Assembly (NCBI RefSeq): GCF_000647975.1
Contig: NZ_JFKE01000002.1
Location: forward strand, 496,001 to 560,000
From: Actibacterium mucosum KCTC 23349
GTDB lineage: Bacteria; Pseudomonadota; Alphaproteobacteria; Rhodobacterales; Rhodobacteraceae
Direction: 5' to 3'
Length of the DNA stretch: 64,000 nucleotides
Part shown: piece by piece, positions 39,343 to 48,720 of the stretch
Layout of the letters: each line of letters opens with the position of its first letter
Numbering within the stretch: the first letter of the stretch is position 1
Made by a program: the position numbers and the translations under genes
Notes under the pieces: model-generated
What the model was told of the DNA's origin: nothing
Databases searched by the model: none
The model's input: the letters and a program-made list of their open reading frames with translations, nothing else

Positions 39343-40061
39343 CAGCTTGCTCCGGTTTTATCATAAGGTGTGCGGTCATCCTTTGGGCGGCTGTCATCGG
39401 GCATTTCACCCGTGGCCAGATAGATCACCTGTTCGGCGATCGACGTGACATGGTCGCCCATCCGCTCGATATTCTTGGCGATGAAATGCAGATGCATACA
39501 GGCCGTGATATTGCGCGGGTCTTCCATCATGAAGGTCAGGAACTGGCGGAACAGGGCATTATACATCTGGTCGACCTCTTGGTCGCGCAGGCGCACGTCG
39601 CGGGCCATTTCGGCATCGCGCTGAATATAGCTGTCCAGCACGTCCTTCATCATCGTCTCAACCGCCTTGGCCATGCGGCGCATGGCACCCGACGTGCCTT
39701 CGATCGGTGCCATCTGCACCAGAACCGAGGTGCGCTTGGCCATGTTCTTGGCGTAATCGCCCACGCGCTCGAGGTTGGCCGAGATCTTCATCACGGTCAG
39801 AACGGTGCGCAGGTCGGTCGCCTGCGGCTGGCGCAGGGCCAGCACGCGGGCGCATTCCTCGTTCACGCGCTCTTCCAGCTCGTCGATGGCGCGGTCGTTG
39901 CGACGCACGCGTTCGGCCAGCTCCTCGTCACGGGTTTCCAGCGACTTGGCAGCGTCCAGAATCGCAGCCTCAACCAGACCGCCCATCTTCATAATAAGCG
40001 CCTGAATGGCCTCAAGATCGCGGTCAAAAGAGGCAACGATATGCTGGTCGCTCATGGTCAT
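39342..40061 (-). CDS. phoU: Phosphate transport system regulatory protein
   Basis: PhoU couples the Pst transporter to PhoR and keeps the regulon off when phosphate is plentiful. The 239-residue protein has the two three-helix bundle repeats with metal-cluster E/D-rich helices (RNDRAIDELEERVNEEC, NLERVGDYAKNMAKR; then IAKNIERMGDHVTSIAEQV). Start candidates are 40061 and 40055; 40061 has the better-placed GGAT. It lies 4 bases after pstB and overlaps phoB. Confidence 0.95.
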   Translation of the reverse strand: MTMSDQHIVASFDRDLEAIQALIMKMGGLVEAAILDAAKSLETRDEELAERVRRNDRAIDELEERVNEECARVLALRQPQATDLRTVLTVMKISANLERVGDYAKNMAKRTSVLVQMAPIEGTSGAMRRMAKAVETMMKDVLDSYIQRDAEMARDVRLRDQEVDQMYNALFRQFLTFMMEDPRNITACMHLHFIAKNIERMGDHVTSIAEQVIYLATGEMPDDSRPKDDRTPYDKTGAS

Positions 40062-40065
40062 GGGT

Positions 40066-40863
40066 TTATCCGATCCGTCCTGTGATATAGCTTTCGGTGC
40101 GCGGGTCCTTGGGGTTGGTGAAGATCTGGCCGGTTTCGCCAAATTCAACCAGGTTACCCAGGTGGAAGAACGCGGTTTTCTGGCTGACACGCGCGGCCTG
40201 CTGCATCGAGTGGGTCACGATCACCACCGAATAGCTTTCGCGCAGCTCGTCGATCAGTTCTTCAACCTGTGCCGTTGCAATTGGGTCCAGGGCCGAGCAC
40301 GGCTCGTCCATCAGCAGAACCTCAGGCTCGGTCGCAACCGCACGCGCGATGCACAACCGCTGCTGCTGACCACCCGACAGGCCGGTGCCCGGCTTGTCCA
40401 GACGGTCCTTGACCTCGTCCCAGATCGCACCGCGACGCAGCGACTTTTCAACGATCTCGTCCAGATCGGCCTTGGACTTGGCCAGCCCGTGAATACGCGG
40501 GCCATAGGCGATGTTGTCATAGATCGATTTGGGGAACGGGTTGGGTTTCTGGAACACCATGCCCACCTTGGCGCGCAGCTGCACCGGATCCACCTGTGCG
40601 TCATAGATGTCTTCGCCATCCAGCAGGATGTCACCCTCGACCCGGCAGATGTCGATCGTGTCGTTCATCCGGTTCAGGCAGCGCAGGAAGGTCGACTTGC
40701 CGCAACCCGACGGGCCGATAAAGGCGGTTACCGTCTTGTCTTCGATGTCAACGTCCACGTCTTTGATCGCGTGGGCGTCGCCATAATAAACCTGGCAACC
40801 GCGGGCCGAGATCTTGTTCGTTTTGTTTTCCACGTCACGTTCCACAATTCGCATATCGTTCAT
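40066..40863 (-). CDS. pstB: Phosphate ABC transporter ATP-binding protein
   Basis: This 265-residue ABC ATPase has Walker [17 protein letters not shown], the phosphate-type Q-loop [15 protein letters not shown], and signature [16 protein letters not shown]. Walker B is [14 protein letters not shown], and the switch histidine is in [10 protein letters not shown]. The PNPFPKS Q-loop is specific for PstB. It powers the PstCA channel; its neighbours on both sides are pstA and phoU. Confidence 0.97.
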   Translation of the reverse strand: MNDMRIVERDVENKTNKISARGCQVYYGDAHAIKDVDVDIEDKTVTAFIGPSGCGKSTFLRCLNRMNDTIDICRVEGDILLDGEDIYDAQVDPVQLRAKVGMVFQKPNPFPKSIYDNIAYGPRIHGLAKSKADLDEIVEKSLRRGAIWDEVKDRLDKPGTGLSGGQQQRLCIARAVATEPEVLLMDEPCSALDPIATAQVEELIDELRESYSVVIVTHSMQQAARVSQKTAFFHLGNLVEFGETGQIFTNPKDPRTESYITGRIG

Positions 40864-40875
40864 TGGTGCGGCTCC

Positions 40876-42207
40876 TTACCAGCGACGCTCAAACCTGCGG
40901 CGCAGGATAATGGCAATGATGTTCATAGTCAGAAGGAAGACCAGCAGGATGATGATACCACCCCAGGCCTTTTCGTAAAATCCGGCATCCGCCCGCGCGG
41001 CCCAGGTGTAGATCTGCGCCGGCATGGCCGAGTTCGGCTCGGTAAAGCCCGACAGAACGCCCTCGGGGTAACCCCGGGCCACAAAGCCCACCATGCCGAT
41101 CAGCAACAGCGGCGCGGTTTCACCCAGTGCTTGCGCCAGACCGATGATGGTGCCCGTCAGGATGCCCGGCATGGCCAGCGGCAGCACGTGGTGGAACACC
41201 GCCTGCATTTTCGACGCCCCGACCCCAAGTGCGGCATCACGGATGCTGGGCGGCACCGCTTTCAGCGCGGCGCGGGTCGAGATGATGATCGTCGGCAGGG
41301 TCATCAGTGTCAGAACCAGACCACCCACCAGAGGTGCCGATTGCGGCAGGTGCATGAACTGGATGAACACGGCCAGACCAAGGATACCGAACACGATCGA
41401 CGGTACCGCAGCCAGGTTCGAGATGTTCACCTCGATCAGGTCGGTGATGCGGTTCTGCGGCGCGAACTCTTCCAGATAGATCGACGCGGCCACACCGATG
41501 GGCAGCGACAGGCCCAGCACAACCAGCATCATGAAGAACGAGCCCACAACCGAGGCGCCAATCCCGGCACCGCCGGGGTTGTCCACACCCGAATCTGCAC
41601 CGGTGATAAAGCTCCAGTTAAAGGCCGACTTGATGATCTCGGCCTCGAACATGGCGTCCACGAGGTCCAGATCGGTCAGTTGCAGGAACCGGCTGTCCTG
41701 CAGCGTTTCGCGCGTCACGCGGCCGTTGAAATAGCCGTCAACCCTCGACGATGCCGCCAGTTCAAACGCCACCGGCTGGCCCAGCTGATCGGGGTTTTCC
41801 CGGTAAAACGACCGGATGTCGCCACCGGTTTTGCCCAGGATCCGCTCAATCGCGGCCTCGTCAAACTCAACATCCAGACCGCGTTCCTCGATCTGACCCT
41901 TGAGGGCCGTGTTGAAATAGCCCTGATAAGCCTTCGTCTTGAACAGCTCTTTCTCGGCCGCGTCGAACTCTTCCTGTGTCAGGGTAAAGTCAACGCTGAC
42001 GATGGTTTTCGTAAACGCCGGCAGGCCCGACCGGATGATCGTAGTGGCCAGGATAACCAGGAAGGTCAGACCGATTAGAACCGCGATGATGCCATAGGCA
42101 CGGAACCGTTTCTCGGCGGCGTTGCGTTTGCGTGTCCGCGCATCGGGTGCGGTCAGCGACGTCTTGACGTGGGGCGTGGCGCCCGCATTCATGTTTGCGT
42201 CAGCCAT
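40876..42207 (-). CDS. pstA: Phosphate ABC transporter permease PstA (long form)
   Basis: This 443-residue permease is larger than the E. coli protein (about 300). It has an N-terminal helix near residues 35-60 and then a periplasmic-looking insert of about 150 residues before the transport core. That long form with a DUF3333-like N-terminal region is usual in alphaproteobacteria. The core has the EAA-type loop RAALKAVPPSIRDAALGVGA, which docks to PstB, and NISNLAAVPSIVFGILG. Its start overlaps the pstC stop by 1 base. Confidence 0.95.
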   Translation of the reverse strand: MADANMNAGATPHVKTSLTAPDARTRKRNAAEKRFRAYGIIAVLIGLTFLVILATTIIRSGLPAFTKTIVSVDFTLTQEEFDAAEKELFKTKAYQGYFNTALKGQIEERGLDVEFDEAAIERILGKTGGDIRSFYRENPDQLGQPVAFELAASSRVDGYFNGRVTRETLQDSRFLQLTDLDLVDAMFEAEIIKSAFNWSFITGADSGVDNPGGAGIGASVVGSFFMMLVVLGLSLPIGVAASIYLEEFAPQNRITDLIEVNISNLAAVPSIVFGILGLAVFIQFMHLPQSAPLVGGLVLTLMTLPTIIISTRAALKAVPPSIRDAALGVGASKMQAVFHHVLPLAMPGILTGTIIGLAQALGETAPLLLIGMVGFVARGYPEGVLSGFTEPNSAMPAQIYTWAARADAGFYEKAWGGIIILLVFLLTMNIIAIILRRRFERRW

Positions 42208-43688
42208 CAGTCATACTGCTCCCGGTATTTGCGGACGATGTAAAGCGCGACAAAGTTCAGCGCCAGCGTGATCACGAAAAGGGTCATGCCCAAGGCAAAG
42301 GCCACAAGGGCTTCGGGCGAGGCAAAGTCGCTGTCACCCGTCAGCTGCGACACGATCTTCGCGGTCACCGTGGTCATGGCCTCGAACGGGCTAAGGTTCA
42401 GCTTGGCCGCCGCCCCTGCCCCCAGCACCACGATCATGGTTTCACCGATGGCGCGCGACGCGGCCAGCAGGATCGCACCCACGATGCCCGGCAGTGCAGC
42501 CGGCAGAACCACCTGCTTGATGGTCTCGGACTGGGTTGCGCCCAGACCGAACGAGCCGTCGCGCATGGCTTGCGGAACCGCGTTGATGATGTCGTCAGAC
42601 AGCGAGCTGACAAAGGGGATCAGCATGATGCCCATGACCAGACCCGCGGTGATCACCGCGCGGCCACCGGCCTGCCAAGACACGCCAAGCGCACCGCCCT
42701 CGCCGAAGATGCCGACCAGAACCGGGCCAACCGTCAGCAGGGCAAACAGACCGTAAACGATGGTCGGGATACCAGCCAGAACCTCAAGCGTCGGCTTCGC
42801 AAAGGCGCGCGTGCGCGGCGAGGCGTATTCCGACAGGTAGATCGCGGCGAAAAGGCCAATCGGCACAGCCACGGCCAGCGCAACGATCGAGATGTAGAAC
42901 GTGCCCCACAACAGCGGCAGAACACCCAGTTCCGACGAACCACCCCGGCCCGAGAAGCTGGGCGCCCACTCGACGCCAAAGAAAAAGTCCAGCGCGGGGT
43001 AAAGGCGGAAAAACTCGATGGTGTTGAAGACCAGCGACAGCACAATGCCGATCGTGGTCAGGATCGCGATCGACGCGGCCGCAACCAGCAGCGCCCGGAT
43101 GCCGGTTTCCACCACGTTGCGGGCCCGGAAGTCACGATGCGTTTCGCGCCAGCCCCACGCCGCCCCTGCAATTGTGATCAGGATCACGATGATGGCCATC
43201 AGGTTATGGCCGTTGATCGTCATCACGCGATAGCTTTGCGCGGCCCGCAGCACCGTTTGGGTGATGTCCGAGGTCACGATAGCCCCGGCGTCTTTCAGGC
43301 GCGAGGTCACATCGGCAAAATCGGCGCGCGCGTTACGGGCGAAGTCTTCGTCCATCGCGCCGTTATCTACCGCAAGGCTCAGCCCCTCGGCGGTACGGCG
43401 CACCTCGGCCAGTACCAGCCCGCGCGACGAACCTTCGGAAATTTCACTGTCGGGGATCATGCCCGACACAACGTTGTTGACATAGAATGGCTGTGCAATC
43501 AGCCAAGCAACCAGCAACAGCAACCCAGGTACGGCCGCCTTCAGTGCAACGTTCGATCCGTAATATGACGGTAGCGAATGTAGGTTTCGGCTGTCGTTGT
43601 CGGCTCCGCTCATCGCGCGCGAGCGTCCCAACACATAGCCGACCATAGCGATCGCAAGAACGATCAGTACAAGCCAGAATAGCGGCAT
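42207..43688 (-). CDS. pstC: Phosphate ABC transporter permease PstC (long form)
   Basis: This 493-residue permease is also much longer than enterobacterial PstC. An N-terminal region with several helices (VLIVLAIAMVGYVLGRSRAM and others) precedes the transport core. The core has the conserved LEVLAGIPTIVYGLFALL and the EAA-type loop NAVPQAMRDGSFGLGATQSE. It forms the membrane pore with PstA. It follows pstS after 87 bases that carry an intercistronic hairpin. Confidence 0.95.
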   Translation of the reverse strand: MPLFWLVLIVLAIAMVGYVLGRSRAMSGADNDSRNLHSLPSYYGSNVALKAAVPGLLLLVAWLIAQPFYVNNVVSGMIPDSEISEGSSRGLVLAEVRRTAEGLSLAVDNGAMDEDFARNARADFADVTSRLKDAGAIVTSDITQTVLRAAQSYRVMTINGHNLMAIIVILITIAGAAWGWRETHRDFRARNVVETGIRALLVAAASIAILTTIGIVLSLVFNTIEFFRLYPALDFFFGVEWAPSFSGRGGSSELGVLPLLWGTFYISIVALAVAVPIGLFAAIYLSEYASPRTRAFAKPTLEVLAGIPTIVYGLFALLTVGPVLVGIFGEGGALGVSWQAGGRAVITAGLVMGIMLIPFVSSLSDDIINAVPQAMRDGSFGLGATQSETIKQVVLPAALPGIVGAILLAASRAIGETMIVVLGAGAAAKLNLSPFEAMTTVTAKIVSQLTGDSDFASPEALVAFALGMTLFVITLALNFVALYIVRKYREQYD

Positions 43689-43724
43689 GTGGCCCCCGGG
43701 AGGTTAAGTTTGTTCAGACGTTGA

Positions 43725-43753
43725 GTGGGAGCGACGTCCAGCGCCGCTCCCAC
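43725..43753 (-). other. Intercistronic hairpin between pstS and pstC
   Basis: GTGGGAGCG (43725-43733) and CGCTCCCAC (43745-43753) form a perfect 9-bp stem with an 11-nt loop and no T-run. Such hairpins after binding-protein genes usually stabilise that part of the mRNA or reduce read-through, so PstS is made in excess. Confidence 0.6.
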
Positions 43754-43775
43754 CCTAAACCGTAAGCCGGTTGGC

Positions 43776-44807
43776 TTAGTTCATGGTCTCTTCAGCAGCG
43801 ATAGCCGACTGAGTAGCGGCCAGCTCGGGGTCCGAAACCAGACCATACTGTGCCAGCGGGCCGGTCGGGCCAGCCAGTTCGTCCGAGATGAAGAACTGAG
43901 CGTATTCTTTCAGGCCAGGGATAACGCCGATGTGTGCTTTCTTCACGTAGAAGAACAGCGGACGCGAAACAGGGTACTCACCGGTGGCGATGGTTTCGGT
44001 CGAAGGCGAAACGCCCGACATGGTAGCCACTTTCAGCTTGTCGGTGTTGTTTTCGTAGAAGGCCAGGCCAAATACGCCGATGCCGTTTGCGTTGGCGTCG
44101 ATCGAAGCCAGGGTCTCGGTGTAGTCACCGTCGATGTCTACAGCGCGGCCGTCCGAAGCAACTTCCAGGCAAGCATCTTCAGCGTCGTCTTCCGACATGC
44201 CAGCAGCCATCATAGCTTCGAAAGCGCCAGTGGCTTCACAGCCAGCCGCAACAACTTTTTCTTCGAAAACTTCGCGGGTACCGTGCTTGGTGCCCGGGAT
44301 GAAGGCCAGGATGTCCGAAGCAGGCAGGTCAGCGTTGAAGTCAGCCCACTGCTTGTAAGGGTTGTCAACCAGAGCGCCGTCAACGATGACTTTGGGGGCC
44401 AGAGCGTTGAAGATGTCCGACGGGGTGAAGGCGGTGTAGGCCGGGCCGTCGATCTGGCTGGCGAATACGATGCCGTCATAACCGATGCGAACTTCGATGA
44501 TGTCGGTCACACCGTTTTCGGCGCAAGCTTTGATTTCTTTTTCGCGGATTTTACGCGAGGCGTTTGCCACGTCGGTGTGCTCTTCGCCAACACCCTGGCA
44601 GAAGCGCTTCAGGCCAGCCGACGAACCGCCCGATTCAACAACGGGGGTCGGGAAGTCGGTGTTTTCGCCGAAAGCTTCAGCAACGATCGAAGCGTAAGGC
44701 AGAACGGTCGACGAACCGGCAACCTGTACGTTGTCACGTGCAGCAGCAGTGGTGGCCGAAACGGCAGCGATCGCCAGAGCAGAGGCGGTCAGTTTCACAA
44801 AGGACAT
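43776..44807 (-). CDS. pstS: Phosphate-binding periplasmic protein
   Basis: This 343-residue exported protein captures phosphate for PstCAB. The signal peptide is MSFVKLTASALAIAAVSATTA, cut near AAARDN. Phosphate-loop motifs include VAGSSTVLPYA at the N-terminus and ESGGSSAGLKRFCQG. Length and motif order fit the alphaproteobacterial PstS branch. The start at 44807 sits behind GGAGCTC. It is preceded by tandem Pho boxes and is the first gene of the strongly induced part of the operon. Confidence 0.95.
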   Translation of the reverse strand: MSFVKLTASALAIAAVSATTAAARDNVQVAGSSTVLPYASIVAEAFGENTDFPTPVVESGGSSAGLKRFCQGVGEEHTDVANASRKIREKEIKACAENGVTDIIEVRIGYDGIVFASQIDGPAYTAFTPSDIFNALAPKVIVDGALVDNPYKQWADFNADLPASDILAFIPGTKHGTREVFEEKVVAAGCEATGAFEAMMAAGMSEDDAEDACLEVASDGRAVDIDGDYTETLASIDANANGIGVFGLAFYENNTDKLKVATMSGVSPSTETIATGEYPVSRPLFFYVKKAHIGVIPGLKEYAQFFISDELAGPTGPLAQYGLVSDPELAATQSAIAAEETMN

Positions 44808-44895
44808 TTAGAGCTCCTGATGTCTATGTCGCGGTTGCTGTTAGGTCGCAACCTCGGGGCCGTGGTATTCACGCTCAACAATGCTTTTGTGTAGA

Positions 44896-44934
44896 TTTTG
44901 TAACAGTTTCATGACATGCACAATTTTATGACAG
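44896..44934 (-). promoter_or_regulatory. Tandem Pho boxes upstream of pstS
   Basis: Reading the minus strand, CTGTCATAAAATTGTGCA is followed at once by TGTCATGAAACTGTTACAAAA. Three of the four heptamers are close to CTGTCAT/CTGTTAC, with the AT-rich spacers expected between Pho half-sites. The site lies about 90-127 bases before the pstS ATG and after phoR, so PhoB probably drives pstS-phoB from here. Confidence 0.85.
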
Positions 44935-44976
44935 CTCTAGACAACCCGCTAAAGTTGTCGAGGCCTCACGAAACCG

Positions 44977-46017
44977 TTAACGCACTGGCAACATGACGGA
45001 AAATCGGCTGCCCTTTCCGGGTATGCTTTCGATACGAAAACGGCCCCTGTGGCGGTTAATAATGTGCTTCACAATGGCAAGGCCCAGCCCCGTCCCACCC
45101 ATTTCACGCGAACGGTGGCCATCCACGCGATAGAATCGCTCGGTGAGTCGCGGAATATGCACCGGATCGATTCCCTCGCCCTGGTCCACAACATCTATGC
45201 GTATACCCGGCCCGCGAAACGCCATCTCGCGTTCCGAGGCGGAAATCTCGATTCGCACCGTCTTGCCCGAAGCGCCGTATTTGACCCCGTTTTCGATCAG
45301 GTTGGTGAACACCTGCGTCAGCTGGTCGGAATCACCCGGCGCAAAGATCGGTGCATCGTCCCCTTCCACGATGATCTCCACGGCGTTCTCGTCTGCAAAT
45401 GGCCGCAATGTCAGCACCGCAGATTGCACCAGCGACACCAGGTCCACCCGTTCCGCCGGGCGCACCCTCTCGTCGCTTTCCACCCGGCTGAGCGACAGCA
45501 GGTCCCGGACCAACCGGTTCATCCTTTCGGCCTCGCGGCTCATGATTTCAAGGAACCGATCACGCGCCTCGGCATCGTCCTTGGCCGGACCACGAATGGT
45601 TTCAATGAACCCCAAAACCGCGGTCAGCGGCGTTTTCAGTTCGTGGCTGACATTGGCGACGAAGTCGCGGCGGATCTGTTCCGCCTGTTCCCGGGCCGAG
45701 ATATCCTCAAAACACAACAGCGCGCCGCCCTGCCCTTCGACAGTAACGGGGGAACAACGCACGTCATAGGTCGCTTCACGGTTCATATCCGTGGTCAAAT
45801 AGCGCGTGCGCCGGCTTTGCCCCAAACGCAGGCTTTCCTCGACACTGTCCAGCAGGGCCGGGTTCCGCAGGGCGGTCACATAGTGCCGGCCAATGGACGA
45901 ATCTCCGAACAACGCGATTCCCGGTGTGTTCAACACAGCCACCCGTTCATCCGGGCCGACATATACAGACGGCAAAGGAATGGCCTCTACAAAGTTCTTA
46001 AGGGCGTCGGGCGTCAT
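44977..46017 (-). CDS. phoR: Phosphate regulon sensor histidine kinase (no obvious membrane helix)
   Basis: This 346-residue kinase begins directly with a PAS-like domain (about residues 10-110). The H-box follows (FVANVSHELKTPLTAVLGFI), then the N-box FTNLIENGVKYG and the G boxes VVDQGEGID and GGTGLGLAIVKHII. E. coli PhoR has an N-terminal membrane region; none is visible here, so it may sense through Pst/PhoU in the cytoplasm. An upstream extension was not found. It is the first gene of the phosphate group, and the Pho boxes lie behind it, so it may be transcribed at a different level from the rest. Confidence 0.92.
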   Translation of the reverse strand: MTPDALKNFVEAIPLPSVYVGPDERVAVLNTPGIALFGDSSIGRHYVTALRNPALLDSVEESLRLGQSRRTRYLTTDMNREATYDVRCSPVTVEGQGGALLCFEDISAREQAEQIRRDFVANVSHELKTPLTAVLGFIETIRGPAKDDAEARDRFLEIMSREAERMNRLVRDLLSLSRVESDERVRPAERVDLVSLVQSAVLTLRPFADENAVEIIVEGDDAPIFAPGDSDQLTQVFTNLIENGVKYGASGKTVRIEISASEREMAFRGPGIRIDVVDQGEGIDPVHIPRLTERFYRVDGHRSREMGGTGLGLAIVKHIINRHRGRFRIESIPGKGSRFSVMLPVR

Positions 46018-46200
46018 AAATGCGTGGCTCCGTCAAATTCTGCGCCACATTCTTCCAGCCGGTCCCACTTGTAAATGCCGCAATTTCCGGCATCTCTGGC
46101 AACCAAGTTGTTTCGAACCTATATTCAACTAGAGATAATTAGTTTACGCTACGTAACCCACCCTACAGGGGATCAACTTAGGGGTGTTGAGGGTAACAGG

Positions 46201-46584
46201 ATGAAACGACCAGAGCCTCGGCTTGCCACAGTTCCGCGGTTCACCGGCCAACGTCTTGCGCTGGCCGTGGGTATTCCTTTGTCTTCCGTACCCACATGGG
46301 TTCTGGACACGGAAGAGGTCACGCTAGAGGCCATTCCCTATGTGCTGATCCACGCGGCATTGGCCAGTTCACCCATCGTCAGCCACGTCATCGCACCACT
46401 AATGGCCCCGCAATTCGACGCCTATGATCTGGCCCATGAACTGTCCAAGCTGCGCTATCGAGGTCATTTCGTGGTGCTGTTGCCCGGCCACCCGCGCCTG
46501 CCCCGCCCCGAGATCGTGCAGACAGAACTGCGCATGGCCTGCCCGCGCGCCAAGATCTCGATCGTCGATCAGGTGCTGAACTAG
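46201..46584 (+). CDS. Hypothetical protein, roseobacter type
   Basis: This 127-residue protein of unknown family starts at the ATG at 46201 (MKRPEPRLATVPRFTG) behind AACAGG. No signal peptide or membrane helix is clear. The middle has AIPYVLIHAALASSPIVSHV and a beta-alpha pattern (FDAYDLAHELSKLRYRG, HFVVLLPG). Together they suggest a small Rossmann-like or response-regulator-like fold without the phospho-Asp. It is divergent from phoR and overlaps the next minus-strand gene by 4 bases. Confidence 0.65.
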   Translation: MKRPEPRLATVPRFTGQRLALAVGIPLSSVPTWVLDTEEVTLEAIPYVLIHAALASSPIVSHVIAPLMAPQFDAYDLAHELSKLRYRGHFVVLLPGHPRLPRPEIVQTELRMACPRAKISIVDQVLN

Positions 46585-47759
46585 GCCAAAGCGTTCAGCG
46601 CGACGTCGATCTCGGAAATCAGCAGGTCGATTGGCTCCACCCCAACCGAGACGCGAAAGAACCCTTCGGAAATGCCCATGGCTGCCCGCGCCTCGGGGCT
46701 GAGGGCGCGATGGGACGATGACGGCGGGTGGGACAGCGTCGTGCCGATATCCCCAAGCGTCGGTGCAAAGACGATATTCGCGCATCCCTTTGCAAACGCG
46801 TTTGCCGCGGCCCGGCTTGGCGCAATTTCGAAGCTGACCATGTTCCCTGTCCGCGCGCCCAGCAACGCCTTGGCCCGATCGGCATCGGGGTGATCCGAGC
46901 GGCCCGGGTAAATCACGCGTTCAACCTTGGGGTGGTCACCCAGGAACGCAGCCAGAGCCTTGGCGTTTTCTTCTGCCCGGTCATAGCGCAAATCAAACGA
47001 ATACAACCCACGTTCTGCAAGCCAGCAGTCAAACGGGCTGCCGGTCAGGCCCATCGTCGTGGCCAGATCATAGATCGCCTTGCGGTGATTGGCATCGCGC
47101 GCCACCGCATAGCCCAGCGTCACGTCCGAGTGCCCCGCCAGCAGCTTGGTGACCGAGTGGATCACCACATCGGCGCCGTGGTCAAAGGGTTGAAAGGCGC
47201 GGGGCGTCGTGAAGGTGTTGTCGACGACAAAGAGGATGCCACGGTCCTGGGCCAACCGGGCAAGCCCGTGCAGATCGGCGACCCGCAACGTGGGGTTCGA
47301 CACCAGTTCGATAAGGATCATCTTGGTGGCAGGTCGCAACGCGGCCTCAACCGCGCCAAGATCCCCGGCATCCGTCAGCGTCGCCTCGATCCCCCAACGC
47401 GGCAGGTCTTGTGTCAGCAATCGCAGGCTGCGCCCATACAGTTGATCACCAGCAACAATGTGGTCCCCCTGCCCCAGCAGGCCCAGAACAACCGCCGTGA
47501 CGGCGGCCATGCCCGACGACAGGATGATCCCGCCCTCGGCCCCTTCCATCCCGTCGATCTTGCCGGCCAGAACATCCGCATTGGGGTGCCCCTCGCGCGC
47601 ATAGGTATACCCCTGTGCATCGCCATCATAAATCGCATCCAGACCGTCCGGTGATCCGGCGTCGTACACGACAGAAGGTTGCAAAGGGGTGCCAACGGGC
47701 ACGGCGCTGCCCTCGGGCCAGGGGGTGCGTCGAACAAGGGTTTTGGGTGTATTGGTCAC
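46581..47759 (-). CDS. Cys/Met-metabolism PLP-dependent enzyme (cystathionine gamma-synthase/lyase-like)
   Basis: This 392-residue fold-type I PLP enzyme has the family GILSSGMAAV-like block GGIILSSGMAAVTAV, then DNTFTTPRAFQP. The PLP lysine is in VIHSVTKLLAGHSDVTLG. The substrate could be cystathionine, O-acetylhomoserine or methionine; the name should stay at family level. I chose GTG at 47759 because AGGAGG precedes it at ideal distance; the much longer frame from 47906 begins with a non-homologous Arg/Thr-rich head. It is convergent with the small gene at 46201. Confidence 0.88.
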   Translation of the reverse strand: MTNTPKTLVRRTPWPEGSAVPVGTPLQPSVVYDAGSPDGLDAIYDGDAQGYTYAREGHPNADVLAGKIDGMEGAEGGIILSSGMAAVTAVVLGLLGQGDHIVAGDQLYGRSLRLLTQDLPRWGIEATLTDAGDLGAVEAALRPATKMILIELVSNPTLRVADLHGLARLAQDRGILFVVDNTFTTPRAFQPFDHGADVVIHSVTKLLAGHSDVTLGYAVARDANHRKAIYDLATTMGLTGSPFDCWLAERGLYSFDLRYDRAEENAKALAAFLGDHPKVERVIYPGRSDHPDADRAKALLGARTGNMVSFEIAPSRAAANAFAKGCANIVFAPTLGDIGTTLSHPPSSSHRALSPEARAAMGISEGFFRVSVGVEPIDLLISEIDVALNALA

Positions 47760-47820
47760 GGGGCGGCCTCCTGTTGATCGCCCCGTTTTGCCTGCTTGAC
47801 GGGCTGTCGTCCAGCCTGCC

Positions 47821-48645
47821 TTAGCGCAAACCGCTATTGCGCAGGAAGTTGTCAACTGCGCCGGTATAGCCGTTCTGCTGCCCGATCGAGGTGTTGACCT
47901 CTTCATGGGTCAGCTGCACGGCACGTACATGGGCGGTTCCGCCGACGGCTTCGATGTCTTCGCCATATTCCCGTGCTTGCGGACAGGCCGTTTCGCGCAG
48001 GGCCGAACACATGATGAATACCGGTGCCATGCCAGCCGTGACTGTTTCCGCCGGCGACACCTGTGTCCAATAGGACGGATCAATGCCAAATGCGCCGCGT
48101 GCCACCTGACCGGCTCCATTGCGCATCAGGTTCGCCACATCCAAAGCCTCCGTATCCAGCAGGACGGTGGCTTTCCAATTCCGCAGTTCATAGGCTTCAG
48201 GATTACCCGCAACCAGCGCCAGCAAATGCGCACCCGATGAATGGCCCATTACGGCCATGTTCGTTGGGTCACCGCCCCATCGCGACGACGAGGCCTGAAT
48301 GTGCTTGATCGCCCGCGCGACATCGCGGGCTTGCTCGTCCGGTTTGGTTCCGGGCAGCAGGCGGTAATTCACCGACGCAACAACATAGCCCTTGGCGGTA
48401 TAGTGCGGCGCTTTGAAAGCGATGGCGTTCTTGTTGCTTTTATCGCCGGCAACCCAGCCGCCGCCGTGCACAACCACCAGAACCGGCGTGTTACGCGTTG
48501 GGTTCGCGGGCATGTAGAGGTCATATTTCTGCTTGGACCCACTCGCATAGGCGACATCTGCATGGGTCGGGCCTGCGGCAAATGCCGGGCCGGAAATGGA
48601 AAGGGAAAGCGACAAACTGAGAAACTGGGCAAGTCGAAGAATCAT
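47821..48645 (-). CDS. Exported alpha/beta-hydrolase, HSL/carboxylesterase type
   Basis: This 274-residue secreted esterase has a signal peptide (MILRLAQFLSLSLSLSISG, cut near AFA). The oxyanion motif VVHGGGWVAGDK is of the hormone-sensitive-lipase type and the nucleophile elbow is VMGHSSGAHL. A late His (LTHEEVN) is plausible for the triad. The physiological ester is unknown. It stands alone between the PLP-enzyme gene and the carbonic-anhydrase gene, all on the same strand. Confidence 0.86.
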   Translation of the reverse strand: MILRLAQFLSLSLSLSISGPAFAAGPTHADVAYASGSKQKYDLYMPANPTRNTPVLVVVHGGGWVAGDKSNKNAIAFKAPHYTAKGYVVASVNYRLLPGTKPDEQARDVARAIKHIQASSSRWGGDPTNMAVMGHSSGAHLLALVAGNPEAYELRNWKATVLLDTEALDVANLMRNGAGQVARGAFGIDPSYWTQVSPAETVTAGMAPVFIMCSALRETACPQAREYGEDIEAVGGTAHVRAVQLTHEEVNTSIGQQNGYTGAVDNFLRNSGLR

Positions 48646-48720
48646 ATCGGGGCCTCCGTGCTCGATTGTCCTTCTATTACGCCAGCAGCTTAAACTTCCG
48701 TCGACAGGTCCCCAAAAAGT

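Noticed and set aside
40006-42078. Plus-strand 690-codon frame opposite phoU-pstB-pstA
   Set aside because: The opposite strand encodes complete Pst genes; this frame is His/Gln/Arg-rich shadow.
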